Below, in pieces: positions 19,801 to 27,533 of a stretch of DNA of 64,000 nucleotides. Position numbers and translations under genes: made by a program. Source of the DNA: Pedobacter endophyticus (GTDB lineage: Bacteria > Bacteroidota > Bacteroidia > Sphingobacteriales > Sphingobacteriaceae); assembly GCF_015679185.1 (NCBI RefSeq), contig NZ_CP064939.1, forward strand, positions 868,001 to 932,000, read 5' to 3'. Position 1 is the stretch's first letter; each line of letters starts with the position of its first letter. The notes beneath the pieces were generated by a model that did no database searches, was not told where the DNA came from, and saw only the letters and a program-made list of their open reading frames with translations.

Positions 19801-22414
19801 CGAGGCATCGATGCTCTCGTTTACTGCCAACAAAGAAAAGTTTACCGTTGGCGAAGAGATTACGCTAACCGTCCCCACCGGTAAAAACGGCCGGGCGTTA
19901 ATTTCCATTGAAAACGGAAGTCGTGTTTTAAAAACTTTTTGGATTGATACCAAGGCCGGGCAAACGCAATATAAATTTAAGGCCGAGAAAGAGATGGCAC
20001 CGAACGTTTTTGCAAACATTACGCTATTGCAGCCGCATGCACAAACAGTTAACGATTTGCCGATCAGAATGTATGGCGCCATTCCCCTTTCGGTTGAAGA
20101 CCCTCAAACTATTTTGAAGCCAACCATTAAAATGTTGGACAAGATTAAGCCAGAAACCGAAAACACCATTACCGTAGGCGAACAGAACAACAAAGCAATG
20201 ACTTACACTATTGCGCTTGTGGACGAAGGTTTGTTAGATCTTACCCGCTTTAAAACACCCGATCCGCACAGTGCTTTTTATGCCCGCGAAGGGCTGGGCG
20301 TTAAAACATGGGATTTATTCGACTATGTTTTGGGCGCCTGGGGAGGTAACTTAGAGCGCATTTTGAGTATCGGTGGAGACGGAAACATTAACAGGAACCT
20401 CAACCCGGCGAAGGCCAACCGATTTAAGGCGGTGGTACAATATCTCGGTCCGTTTAGTTTGGGCAAGGGCGAACACAAAACCCATAAATTTAAGCTGCCG
20501 CAATACATCGGTGCTGTTAGAGCGATGGTTGTTGCAGGACAGGACGCGGCCTACGGCTTTGCCGAAAAATCTGTTCAGGTTAAAAAACCACTGATGGTGC
20601 TAGCCACGCTGCCACGGGTTATTGGCCCTGGTGAGCGCTTTACACTGCCCGTTACGGTTTTCGCGACGGAAAACAACCTGAAAAATGTTGCTGTTCAATT
20701 ACAGGCCAGCAACTTAATCGTTCAGGGCACTAACAAACAGCAGCTTTACTATAAACAAAAGGGCGAACAAGTTGCCTATTTCGAGGTGCAGGCGCCAAAT
20801 ACCGTGGGCATTGCCAAAGTGAAGGTAATTGCACAAAGTGGCGCTGAGAAAACGGTTTACGATGTTGAAATGGATATCAGAAACCCTAATCCTTACGTTA
20901 CAAATGTTGTGTCGGCAACCATTCAGCCGCACACCAAATGGGCTGTAAAGTATCAGGGCATCGGTATGGCAGGCACTAACTCGGGGTCGCTCGAGGTGTC
21001 GTCCATTCCGCCGATAAACTTAACGAAACGACTCAATTATCTGATACAATATCCTCATGGCTGCATCGAACAAATTACCTCGGGCGTTTTCCCACAACTC
21101 TATTTAGACCGCTTGAGCCCGCTGAGTGAACAGCAAAAGGCAAAAACTGAGGCGAATATCAGGGCAGGAATTAAAAGGTTAAAAGGGTTCCAAAGCACCG
21201 ATGGTGGATTATCTTACTGGCCCGGTCAGGGCAGCGCCGATGAGTGGGGAAGCAATTACGCCGGACATTTTTTGGTTGAGGCGCAAAATGCGGGTTACAC
21301 CTTACCTGTCGGTTTGCTCGATGAACTGTTACGTTACCAAAAAACCAAAGCGGCCAACTGGGTACCAAACAGCAATAATTTTTACGGAGGCGATTTATCG
21401 CAAGCTTACCGGTTATATGTTCTGGCGCTGGCCAAAAAACCGGAAATGGCAGCAATGAACCGCCTCAAAGCCTTTGAATACCTTTCTGTGGCTTCTAAAT
21501 GGCGATTAGCGGCCGCCTATAAATTAGCTGGCCAAAGTAGTGTAGCTCAAAATATGATTGCTGGCCTGCCCACTGCTATAGAACCTTACAAACAATTGGG
21601 CGGCACGTATGGCTCGGATGTTAGAGATCAGGCCATGATTTTGGAAACGCTGACCCTGCTTGGTCAAAAGGCGAAGGCCGCAGGTTTATTACAGCCACTT
21701 GCCGCCAAATTGGGCGAAAATAACTGGTACAGCACACAAACTACCGCATACAGTTTACTGGCCATTGCTAAGTTCTGTGGAAGCACACAGTCTGCCAGCA
21801 AGTTGCAATACCAATATGTGCTTGATGAGAAATCGGCTGTAATAAACTCAAACCAGTACTTAAACAGCACTGCCATTAACTTTAAAGGAAATACCGCATC
21901 GGTTACCAACAACGGCAACAATGTACTGTTTGCACGCCTTGTTTTGGAAGGACAACCAGTTGCTGGTCAGAACGACTTTTTGCCGAACAGACCAGAGGTT
22001 TTGGATATGGATATTACTTATAAACGTTTAAATGGCAAACCGTTGGATCCAACAATCTTAAGGCAGGGAACTGATTTTTATGCCGAAGTAACGATTAAAA
22101 ACCCGGGTAAAATGGGTTACTATGAACAGATGGCGTTAACACAGATTTTCCCCTCGGGATGGGAAATCATCAATACACGCCTTAACGACAATCAGAGCAT
22201 TCTGGCCTCGTCACCGTACACCTATCAGGATATCAGGGACGATAGGGTGTTTACTTATTTTAACATTCGAGAAGGTGAAAGCTTAGTTTACAAGGTGTTA
22301 TTGAACGCGTCGTATCTCGGCAAATTTTATTTGTCGGCAGTTCAATGCGAAGCCATGTACAATAAGGATATATCTGCCACACAAAATGGCAAGTGGGTTC
22401 AGGTAGTGAAGTAG
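16835..22414 (+). CDS. Bacterial alpha-2-macroglobulin (MG2 / thioester protein)
   Basis: A very large (1859 aa) envelope protein thought to trap proteases in the periplasm through a reactive thioester. A single membrane anchor lies near residues 14-33 (FIFIALFALSIAAIVFIYF). MG-type beta domains follow, with MG2 marked by GFIYGERGVWRPGDSLFISF. The thioester motif is intact as PHGCIEQ (Cys1410 to Gln1413), inside the alpha-helical TED region (NIRAGIKRLKGFQSTDGGLSYWPG). The C-terminal domain ends in VYKVLLNASYLGKFYLSAVQCEAMY. In many Gram-negatives this gene is followed by pbpC (penicillin-binding protein 1C); here no pbpC is adjacent. An acidic, tyrosine-rich stretch near residues 465-490 (DDYDGYGEKIDEDDDFW) is unusual. 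Confidence 0.94.
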   Translation: MEQPSTYQSSPRKKFIFIALFALSIAAIVFIYFNKKKKTSDYNQEYAKYIEAYTSGTISKKSFIRVHLANAATGMHDLGKADERKLFDFSPGISGKTYWIDPQTIEFRPDENLKPGKEYEATFKLSEVAPTEKGLEDFDFEFKVITPGVMLTQNGLVSQNNTSLDYMKLTGELSTADVEETAKIEKTIELDFEQKLNIKWQHNPANNTSKFTIDSIKKTAADQTLKINWDGDAINAEQKGSEEIRIPALNKFEILDMKAIQGEEDYALVQFSEPVSVSQDLAGLIALGNLSDLRFTIDASQVKVYAAEELKGNYTLTVNSGVENINGKRLSGGKTAQLVFEDKLPAVTIAGAGTILPNSEKLVLPFEAVNLKAVDVTVIKIYENNIPQFFQSNGYKDGNELRRVAKPILQKTVRLDEDKSLNLHKKNRFTLDLDKLIKTEPGAMYRVTIAFRQEYNAYNCKAGDEETDNAEYDDYDGYGEKIDEDDDFWQRYNNYYPRNYRWNDRDNPCTPSFYTNERWASRNLLASNIGLVAKRGNDNSMLIVATDLLTAKPLSGVDLELMDYQKQIIFTSKTDGDGFAKFDLKRQPFLLIAKKGTERGYLKLDDGNSLPLSRFDVGGDVVQSGLKGFIYGERGVWRPGDSLFISFVLEDKLKKLPANYPVTMEIYNPKGQLYKRLINGKPLNGFYAFKTATESTAPTGNWLAKVKAGGATFSKTLKIETVMPNRLKIDFNVGNRSYLTTGTSAATLRASWLFGAPAQNLKAKVDVNLNTTETKFKGFDGFSFDNPTVVFESQVKTIFEGTLNATGSAQINTNLNENNTAPGVLLANFTTKVFEPGGNFSIDNFSIPYHVYKSYLGIRPPAGDRLSGMLVTGKDHKIEIVNVNTDGKLIGGSKAVEIELYKTQWRWWWEQDNQYTYANFTQNQYNKLVEKHQIMLSNGKGSWNLRVDEPEWGRYLILVRDLNGGHVTGKSVYVDWPGWAQREQGANPTEASMLSFTANKEKFTVGEEITLTVPTGKNGRALISIENGSRVLKTFWIDTKAGQTQYKFKAEKEMAPNVFANITLLQPHAQTVNDLPIRMYGAIPLSVEDPQTILKPTIKMLDKIKPETENTITVGEQNNKAMTYTIALVDEGLLDLTRFKTPDPHSAFYAREGLGVKTWDLFDYVLGAWGGNLERILSIGGDGNINRNLNPAKANRFKAVVQYLGPFSLGKGEHKTHKFKLPQYIGAVRAMVVAGQDAAYGFAEKSVQVKKPLMVLATLPRVIGPGERFTLPVTVFATENNLKNVAVQLQASNLIVQGTNKQQLYYKQKGEQVAYFEVQAPNTVGIAKVKVIAQSGAEKTVYDVEMDIRNPNPYVTNVVSATIQPHTKWAVKYQGIGMAGTNSGSLEVSSIPPINLTKRLNYLIQYPHGCIEQITSGVFPQLYLDRLSPLSEQQKAKTEANIRAGIKRLKGFQSTDGGLSYWPGQGSADEWGSNYAGHFLVEAQNAGYTLPVGLLDELLRYQKTKAANWVPNSNNFYGGDLSQAYRLYVLALAKKPEMAAMNRLKAFEYLSVASKWRLAAAYKLAGQSSVAQNMIAGLPTAIEPYKQLGGTYGSDVRDQAMILETLTLLGQKAKAAGLLQPLAAKLGENNWYSTQTTAYSLLAIAKFCGSTQSASKLQYQYVLDEKSAVINSNQYLNSTAINFKGNTASVTNNGNNVLFARLVLEGQPVAGQNDFLPNRPEVLDMDITYKRLNGKPLDPTILRQGTDFYAEVTIKNPGKMGYYEQMALTQIFPSGWEIINTRLNDNQSILASSPYTYQDIRDDRVFTYFNIREGESLVYKVLLNASYLGKFYLSAVQCEAMYNKDISATQNGKWVQVVK

Positions 22415-22486
22415 GTTTTAGCTGAAACTGGTCGTAGCGTCTGAAAACTGGTCGTAGTGTCTCGCTACGACTAGTAACTGGATATT

Positions 22487-22566
22487 CGTCATTGCGAGTC
22501 CGGACTGGTGCGAGGCGAAGCAATCTGATTCTACGAAAAAAGATTGCTTCCTGCCTCGCAATGACG
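22487..22566. repeat. MITE-like element, family B, nearly symmetric copy
   Basis: The ends CGTCATTGCGAG and CTCGCAATGACG are perfect 12-bp inverted repeats. An inner pair AAGCAATCT / AGATTGCTT makes a second stem. At 80 bp it is the shortest and most regular copy of the family in this window. It lies between the macroglobulin gene and the TMEM220-like gene. Confidence 0.75.
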
Positions 22567-22678
22567 ACGTTCATCAAAACCCGAGATTGTAAATCTCGAC
22601 CAATAGCATAACGACAATCCCCAACAAATCGCATTTCAATAATCTTTTATAACTTTATCGCTCAAATCTGCGGACACA

Positions 22679-23059
22679 TTGAAAATCATTAATATTCTTT
22701 TCTGCATCCTGTTTATCATTTCTGCAGCTTTGCAGTACAACGATCCTGATCCGTATGTTTGGGTGCCTATTTACCTGTATGGTGCATGGCTTTGCTTTGA
22801 GTATAGCAGACAGAAATATTATCCCAAGCTCTATCTATTGGGGATTTCTGTTTACCTCATTTATGCTGCATTTTTATTTTTTGATAAAACGGGCGTAATT
22901 AACTGGTATGAAGATCATCAGGCCGAAAACATTGCAATGAGCATGAAAGCATCGAAGCCTTGGATTGAAGAAACCCGTGAGTTTGGCGGCCTGCTCATCC
23001 TTATTGTTGTTTTGGCTGTCGATTATTTCGCGTCCAAACCGGACACGAAGGCAAAGTGA
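22679..23059 (+). CDS. TMEM220-like small membrane protein
   Basis: A 126-aa integral membrane protein with four predicted hydrophobic helices. The first helix ends in the hallmark LQYNDPDPYVWVPIYLYGA. The next helices are LYLLGISVYLIYAAFLFF and GGLLILIVVLAVDYFAS, and between them is a loop ETREFGGLL characteristic of the TMEM220 family. Function is unknown. The frame starts at TTG and there is no in-frame ATG before the core motif, so the TTG is accepted. It is convergent with the next gene, with only 32 bp between them. Confidence 0.85.
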   Translation: MKIINILFCILFIISAALQYNDPDPYVWVPIYLYGAWLCFEYSRQKYYPKLYLLGISVYLIYAAFLFFDKTGVINWYEDHQAENIAMSMKASKPWIEETREFGGLLILIVVLAVDYFASKPDTKAK

Positions 23060-23091
23060 GTTACCGTCAAGATGACTCTTCAATTCAGCAA

Positions 23092-24099
23092 CTAAACATC
23101 AAACACTTCTGCAAAAAGGCGATTGGAATGCAGTTTTGCCTGATGATCGTAAATGTGCGAGGTACTCATTACTTCATTTACGCCATGTTTGGCCACAAAA
23201 CTTTTAAGGTTTGCTGCTATCGTTTCTTTACTTCCTATAAAAGAATAAAAAAGCATTTGCTCAACCGCATCTCTTTCGAGGTTATCCCATTGTGCATCAA
23301 AATTATCGACAGCGGGTTTCAGCATCTCTCTCCTACCCGTAATTACGCCGAGGAACATTCTTTTTACCGAACTAGATAACCGTTCGGCGGCGGCATCGGT
23401 ATCAGCAGCAACCACATTTACACAAGCCATTACATAAGGCTCGCTTAAAAACTTCGAAGGTTTAAAGTTATTGCGGTAAATGGCAATAGCCTGCTCAAAA
23501 TAAGTTGGTGCAAAATGGCTTGCAAAAGCATAAGGTAACCCCTTTTCTGCAGCTAACCTTGCACTATCGGTACTCGATCCTAAAACCCAGATCGGGATAT
23601 CCAACCCCTCACCCGGAATTGCCCTTACGCTCGATTTGGCATTATCAGCAGAAAAATATTGATGAAGTCTGTCGATATCTCTCGGAAAATTGTGTACAGC
23701 CTGAAAGTTTTCTCCTCTTATGGCTATGGCCGTAACCTGATCGGTACCCGGGGCTCTGCCGAGTCCTAAATCGATCCGGTTGGGATAGAGTGATGCCAAC
23801 GTGCCGAACTGCTCTGCAACAATAAGTGGCGAATGATTGGGCAACATAATGCCACCCGACCCTACGCGGATTGTTGAGGTACCGCCCGCAATAAAACCAA
23901 TTAAAACAGACGTTGCAGAACTGGCTACCCCCGCCATATTGTGATGTTCTGCAAACCAATAACGCTTGTAACCTAATCGTTCTGATTGTTGTGCAATCTC
24001 CAAACTGGCTTTAAAAGTATCGGCGGCAGTGTGACCATCCAAAACGGTGGCCAGGTCTAAAACTGAGTAAGGTATATTTTTTAATATCGAAGTATCCAT
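23092..24099 (-). CDS. LLM-class (luciferase-like) flavin-dependent oxidoreductase
   Basis: A TIM-barrel monooxygenase-type enzyme using reduced FMN/F420-like flavin. Typical blocks are SVLDLATVLDGHTAADTFKASLEIAQQSERLGYKRYWFAEHHNM, IRVGSGGIMLPNHSPLIVAEQFGTL, RIDLGLGRAPGTD and IWVLGSSTDSARLAAEKGLPYAFASHF. 335 aa fits the MsnO8-like subgroup. It is soluble with no signal peptide. The substrate is not deducible. Its neighbours are unrelated. Confidence 0.92.
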   Translation of the reverse strand: MDTSILKNIPYSVLDLATVLDGHTAADTFKASLEIAQQSERLGYKRYWFAEHHNMAGVASSATSVLIGFIAGGTSTIRVGSGGIMLPNHSPLIVAEQFGTLASLYPNRIDLGLGRAPGTDQVTAIAIRGENFQAVHNFPRDIDRLHQYFSADNAKSSVRAIPGEGLDIPIWVLGSSTDSARLAAEKGLPYAFASHFAPTYFEQAIAIYRNNFKPSKFLSEPYVMACVNVVAADTDAAAERLSSSVKRMFLGVITGRREMLKPAVDNFDAQWDNLERDAVEQMLFYSFIGSKETIAANLKSFVAKHGVNEVMSTSHIYDHQAKLHSNRLFAEVFDV

Positions 24100-24206
24100 A
24101 AATGCGTAGCTATTCTATCCCACAAAAATATCTAATGGAAAAGCAATTACCGCCTCGATTTTTACAAATGACCTTTGAGCAACATTGAAATATTGCTATG
24201 ACAAAT

Positions 24207-25043
24207 CTAGTTCGTTCTATTGAAGAAATTGCTAAAAAATAGCATTTGGTAAGCAACAGCATTTTGCCAGTAATCCCAGGTGTGACCGCCCGGTCTCACC
24301 GTAAAATCGTGAGGGATATTTCTATCAAGCAATTTATTATGAAGATCGACATTTACCTTGTAAAAGAAGTCGCTGTAGCCACAATCGAAAATAATGGCCA
24401 GTTTATTCGGCGTTAGCAAATGCGTTAAATTGATCACTGTATTGGCCTCCCAATTCTGGGGATGTTCACTGTACTTTCCCAGTCTTTTGGCAAGATCCCA
24501 GTTTTCGGGAAACGGCCGAATGTCGACACCACCACTCATGCTACCACAAGCGCCAAAAACATCCTGATGCCTAAACGCAAGATACAGGCCACCGTGTCCG
24601 CCCATGCTTAACCCCGTAATTGCCCGACCGGCACGATCCTTTATTGTGGAGTAATGCCCATCGATGTATTCAACCAGCTCAGAAGCTACATAAGTTTCAT
24701 ACTTGTAAGTCGGATCCACCGGACTATCAAAATACCAGCTTGTTACGCCACCATCCGGACAAACAACCACCATATTGTATCGATCGGCAAGCCGTTTAAC
24801 AGTTTCTTTATCAGGCGTTTTATTAATCCATTCGCCATATTTTCCGCCGGCACCGTGAAGCAGATACAGCACCGGAAACCGTTTGTCGTTACTATAACTT
24901 TCTGGTTTGATAACAACCGCCTTAATGTTTTTTTTCATCGCTTTGCTATGCGTGAGCACGGTATCGACAGTGGCCGCAGATGCAACGTTAGAAAAAATTG
25001 TTAAGACAAGTAAAAAGGCTTTTAAAAATAGGTTTCTTTTCAT
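24207..25043 (-). CDS. Secreted esterase D-type alpha/beta hydrolase
   Basis: An exported serine hydrolase (278 aa) probably removing ester groups from glycans. The signal peptide is KRNLFLKAFLLVLTIFSNVASA. An oxyanion region FPVLYLLHGAGG, the nucleophile elbow ITGLSMGGHGG, an Asp candidate in FDCGYSDFF and the catalytic His in RPGGHTWDYW are all present, as in feruloyl/acetyl-xylan-type esterases. It has the same orientation as the sulfatase-SusD-SusC operon but is separated from it by 750 bp of repeats, and it lies outside the inverted repeats that flank that locus. Membership of the locus is plausible, not proven. Confidence 0.9.
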   Translation of the reverse strand: MKRNLFLKAFLLVLTIFSNVASAATVDTVLTHSKAMKKNIKAVVIKPESYSNDKRFPVLYLLHGAGGKYGEWINKTPDKETVKRLADRYNMVVVCPDGGVTSWYFDSPVDPTYKYETYVASELVEYIDGHYSTIKDRAGRAITGLSMGGHGGLYLAFRHQDVFGACGSMSGGVDIRPFPENWDLAKRLGKYSEHPQNWEANTVINLTHLLTPNKLAIIFDCGYSDFFYKVNVDLHNKLLDRNIPHDFTVRPGGHTWDYWQNAVAYQMLFFSNFFNRTN

Positions 25044-25211
25044 TTTAAACTTAGGATGTTTGTGCCATTAAATATAGAAAAACTTCAATTATCATGCTAA
25101 TTTTCTGTGTAAACGCTGTTGAGCAAAATGCTGAACATATAGGGGTTTTCGTCCTATAAAGTCATCCGATGAGTGCTTGTTAGTTATCGCATGGTTGCAA
25201 CGACCTATTAA

Positions 25212-25244
25212 AAAGAAGTCAAGCTTTTAAAGCTTGACTTCTTT
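25212..25244. repeat. Perfect 16-bp-stem hairpin (family E), copy 1
   Basis: AAAGAAGTCAAGCTTT and its exact complement surround a single T, giving a 33-bp near-continuous palindrome. A copy differing only in the centre base lies 486 bp to the right. Both are preceded by a family A 'gtcatccgatga' half and by 'ctattaaa', so the whole composite is duplicated. Confidence 0.85.
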
Positions 25245-25326
25245 AAGTAAAATTTTTTAAGCGCAATACGCCTGCTTTCTGCTGTGCAGGCCGCTGTTCT
25301 TAAACCCCTGTCTGCCCATTCCAAGC

Positions 25327-25497
25327 TAACTTAAGCTCTTTGGTTGTCATTATAAGAAAGATTTGGTATAAATTTAATATGAATGACCTTTATTTTTGCC
25401 GTCTTTCCCGCACAGGCGGGAATCGTAATGCAAATGGATGAGCCTTTGTATTAAGGTCCCCAGCCAAGCTGAGGATGACGACAGTTCATAGTTGGCG
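25327..25497 (+). repeat. About 170-bp dispersed element, one arm of an inverted pair
   Basis: The stretch is closely similar to the reverse complement of 37914-38072. Shared words include 'gttgtcattataagaaa', 'gaatgacct', 'gtctttcccgc', 'aggcgggaa', 'cagccaagctgaggatgacg' and 'gttcatagttgg'. The two copies point inwards around the sulfatase-to-response-regulator part of the glycan locus. Non-coding. Confidence 0.75.
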
Positions 25498-25636
25498 CCA
25501 CCATTGACGTTATGGTATTTGGGTTTAAAGCAGCATCTTATTGTCCCTCTTTGGAGATCTTTTCGACCTTATTAGAAGGGTTGAACCGAAAAACGTGGGA
25601 ACGACGACAGGTTGTGATTGGTTTGAGGGTAAAAGT

Positions 25637-25679
25637 CATCCGATGAATACCTGCAAAGCGCCTAATTATTCATCGGATG
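25637..25679. repeat. REP-like hairpin, family A, single copy
   Basis: CATCCGATGAATA pairs with TATTCATCGGATG around a 17-nt loop. This is the same family as the triplet at 9374-9605. A degenerate relative, with only the left arm conserved, begins near 25161. Confidence 0.75.
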
Positions 25680-25697
25680 AATGCAACAATCTATTAA

Positions 25698-25730
25698 AAA
25701 GAAGTCAAGCTTTAAAAGCTTGACTTCTTT
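25698..25730. terminator. Family E hairpin, copy 2; possible terminator of the minus-strand glycan operon
   Basis: The 16-bp perfect stem AAAGAAGTCAAGCTTT / complement has a one-base loop (A). It lies 65 bp beyond the sulfatase stop, at the place where the susC-susD-glycosidase-sulfatase transcript should end, and is A/T-rich on both outer sides. Because the same hairpin also occurs at 25212 away from a gene end, it may simply be a dispersed repeat. Confidence 0.45.
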
Positions 25731-25794
25731 AAGTAAATTTATAAACAGTTGTTTTTAGAGCGCAATACGCCTTTTTATCGGCTAATACCCGCCA

Positions 25795-27510
25795 TTATTT
25801 CCCGCGGCCCGGTTTTGGGAACACCTGGTTGGTATTGGCCCAATCTTTCCAAAGCGCTTTAAGTTCCGCAACTTTTTGTGGATTTTGCTTTGCAACATCG
25901 TTCACTTCTGTCTTATCTTTCGAGAGGTCGAACAGGTGCCAGGTGGTATCGTTACTGAGTGAAACCAGTTTCCAATTTCCAGACCTTGCATATCGGGCAC
26001 CAAAATGTTCGTTAAAAAGCACTTCGTGGCCTGCATTGTCTTTACCTTCGAACGATGGAACAAGGCTGATTCCCGGTGTTGGCTTAATCGTTTTGCCTTT
26101 ATAAGTTGCAGGGTACTTTGCCCCCGCCAAGTCGATAAAGGTTTTCATAAAGTCCATCACATGGCCGCGTTGGTTGCTGAAACCGCCTTTTTGAGCTTTT
26201 ATACCTTTTGGCCAAAAAGCAACCATCGGCGTGTGAATTCCTCCCTCAAACGATTCGGCTTTGGCGTACTGATATGGCGTGTTAGCCACGTTTGCCCAAA
26301 CCTTACCGATAGAACTATAGGTGGTTTGCGGACCCGGCATAGCTTGTTTTTTGGTGGCATAAATAATTGGTGAGCCAGTTCGCGTTTCGCTTGGGCGATC
26401 GAAGCCCGCACCATAGGCCGCCGCATTTTCGGGGCTTGCGCCATTGTCTGAAAGGAACACAATAATCGTATTGTCCAGCTTCCCTGTTTTACGCAAGGCA
26501 TCGATAATTCTTCCAATTCCCTGATCCATTCTATCGATCATGGCGGCGTGAACAGCCATTGCCTCTGCATCCCAAACTTTATCGGGATTGTTTTCCCAGC
26601 TGGTGGCACGAGGCAAAGGTTTAGACAATTTGGTGGTGTTGGTATCGATCAGGCCAAGTTTAGCCATTTTTTTATACCGTGCTTCGCGAATTACGTCCCA
26701 ACCGCCTTTGTAGGTGTCTTTATATTTTGCGATATCTTCCGGCTTAGCCTGCAACGGCCAGTGCGGCGCATTTTGAGCTACATAAAGGAAAAACGGCTTT
26801 TGCGACTTTTTCCATGAATTGATGTATGCAACGGCCGTATCGTTGATGGCATCAGTTTGATAATAATCTTTGGGAACATTTTTAATCGGCTTGGTTCCGC
26901 TCACCAAACTAAATGGATCGAAGAAATCGACCACGCCCCAAATGGTACCAAAAAACTGATCGAAACCTCTGCTGGTTGGATATTGGCTTATTGGCGAAAA
27001 ATCGCCATAATCTTTTTGGTGATTTAACCAGGCCAGTTGTTCTTTCGGGTCGTTCTGTACAAATGTGTTTGAAACATGCCACTTGCCCGACATTGCGGTA
27101 TTGTATCCTGCTGTTTTTAGAACTTCGGCAATGGTTACGCTATTATCTGCAAGGCGGCCTAAATAACCCGGCTCATTTTCCGCCTCGGTCATTTTGCCAA
27201 TTCCGGCCTGCTGATTATACAATCCCGTTAATAACGAAGCCCGGGTTGGGCAACACCTCGAGGTGTTATAAAATTCTCTGTATCGCAGGCCATTATTTGC
27301 CAGAAAATCTATATTCGGTGTATTGATTTCTCCGCCGTAGCATCCGGCATCAGAAAAACCCATATCATCGGCCAGGATAACCACAATATTTGGCCTTTCT
27401 GCCTTGACTTCAGTTTTGGCTTTTTTCGGGTTCTTATCAAAAGCGCTCAGAAAAATCAAAGCCGATCCGGAAACAACCGCCAACGAAAGGAATAGTTTTT
27501 TTGATTTCAT
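25795..27510 (-). CDS. Arylsulfatase (formylglycine sulfatase), exported
   Basis: It hydrolyses sulfate esters, probably on a polysaccharide. The signal or anchor segment is KLFLSLAVVSGSALIFLSAF. The alkaline-phosphatase-like fold starts RPNIVVILADDMGFSD with metal ligands D48 and D49. The formylglycine site is Cys86 in SRCCPTRASLLTG (CxPxR form). Further motifs are GKWHVS, FLYVAQNAPHWPLQA and IIVFLSDNGAS. It is 571 aa, near the AslA-like subgroup length. Maturation needs a formylglycine-generating or anaerobic sulfatase-maturing enzyme, and none is in the window. Last gene of the susC-susD-glycosidase-sulfatase run (23 bp after the glycosidase). Confidence 0.95.
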   Translation of the reverse strand: MKSKKLFLSLAVVSGSALIFLSAFDKNPKKAKTEVKAERPNIVVILADDMGFSDAGCYGGEINTPNIDFLANNGLRYREFYNTSRCCPTRASLLTGLYNQQAGIGKMTEAENEPGYLGRLADNSVTIAEVLKTAGYNTAMSGKWHVSNTFVQNDPKEQLAWLNHQKDYGDFSPISQYPTSRGFDQFFGTIWGVVDFFDPFSLVSGTKPIKNVPKDYYQTDAINDTAVAYINSWKKSQKPFFLYVAQNAPHWPLQAKPEDIAKYKDTYKGGWDVIREARYKKMAKLGLIDTNTTKLSKPLPRATSWENNPDKVWDAEAMAVHAAMIDRMDQGIGRIIDALRKTGKLDNTIIVFLSDNGASPENAAAYGAGFDRPSETRTGSPIIYATKKQAMPGPQTTYSSIGKVWANVANTPYQYAKAESFEGGIHTPMVAFWPKGIKAQKGGFSNQRGHVMDFMKTFIDLAGAKYPATYKGKTIKPTPGISLVPSFEGKDNAGHEVLFNEHFGARYARSGNWKLVSLSNDTTWHLFDLSKDKTEVNDVAKQNPQKVAELKALWKDWANTNQVFPKPGRGK

Positions 27511-27533
27511 GTTTAGTGTATTTGTTAACGCAA

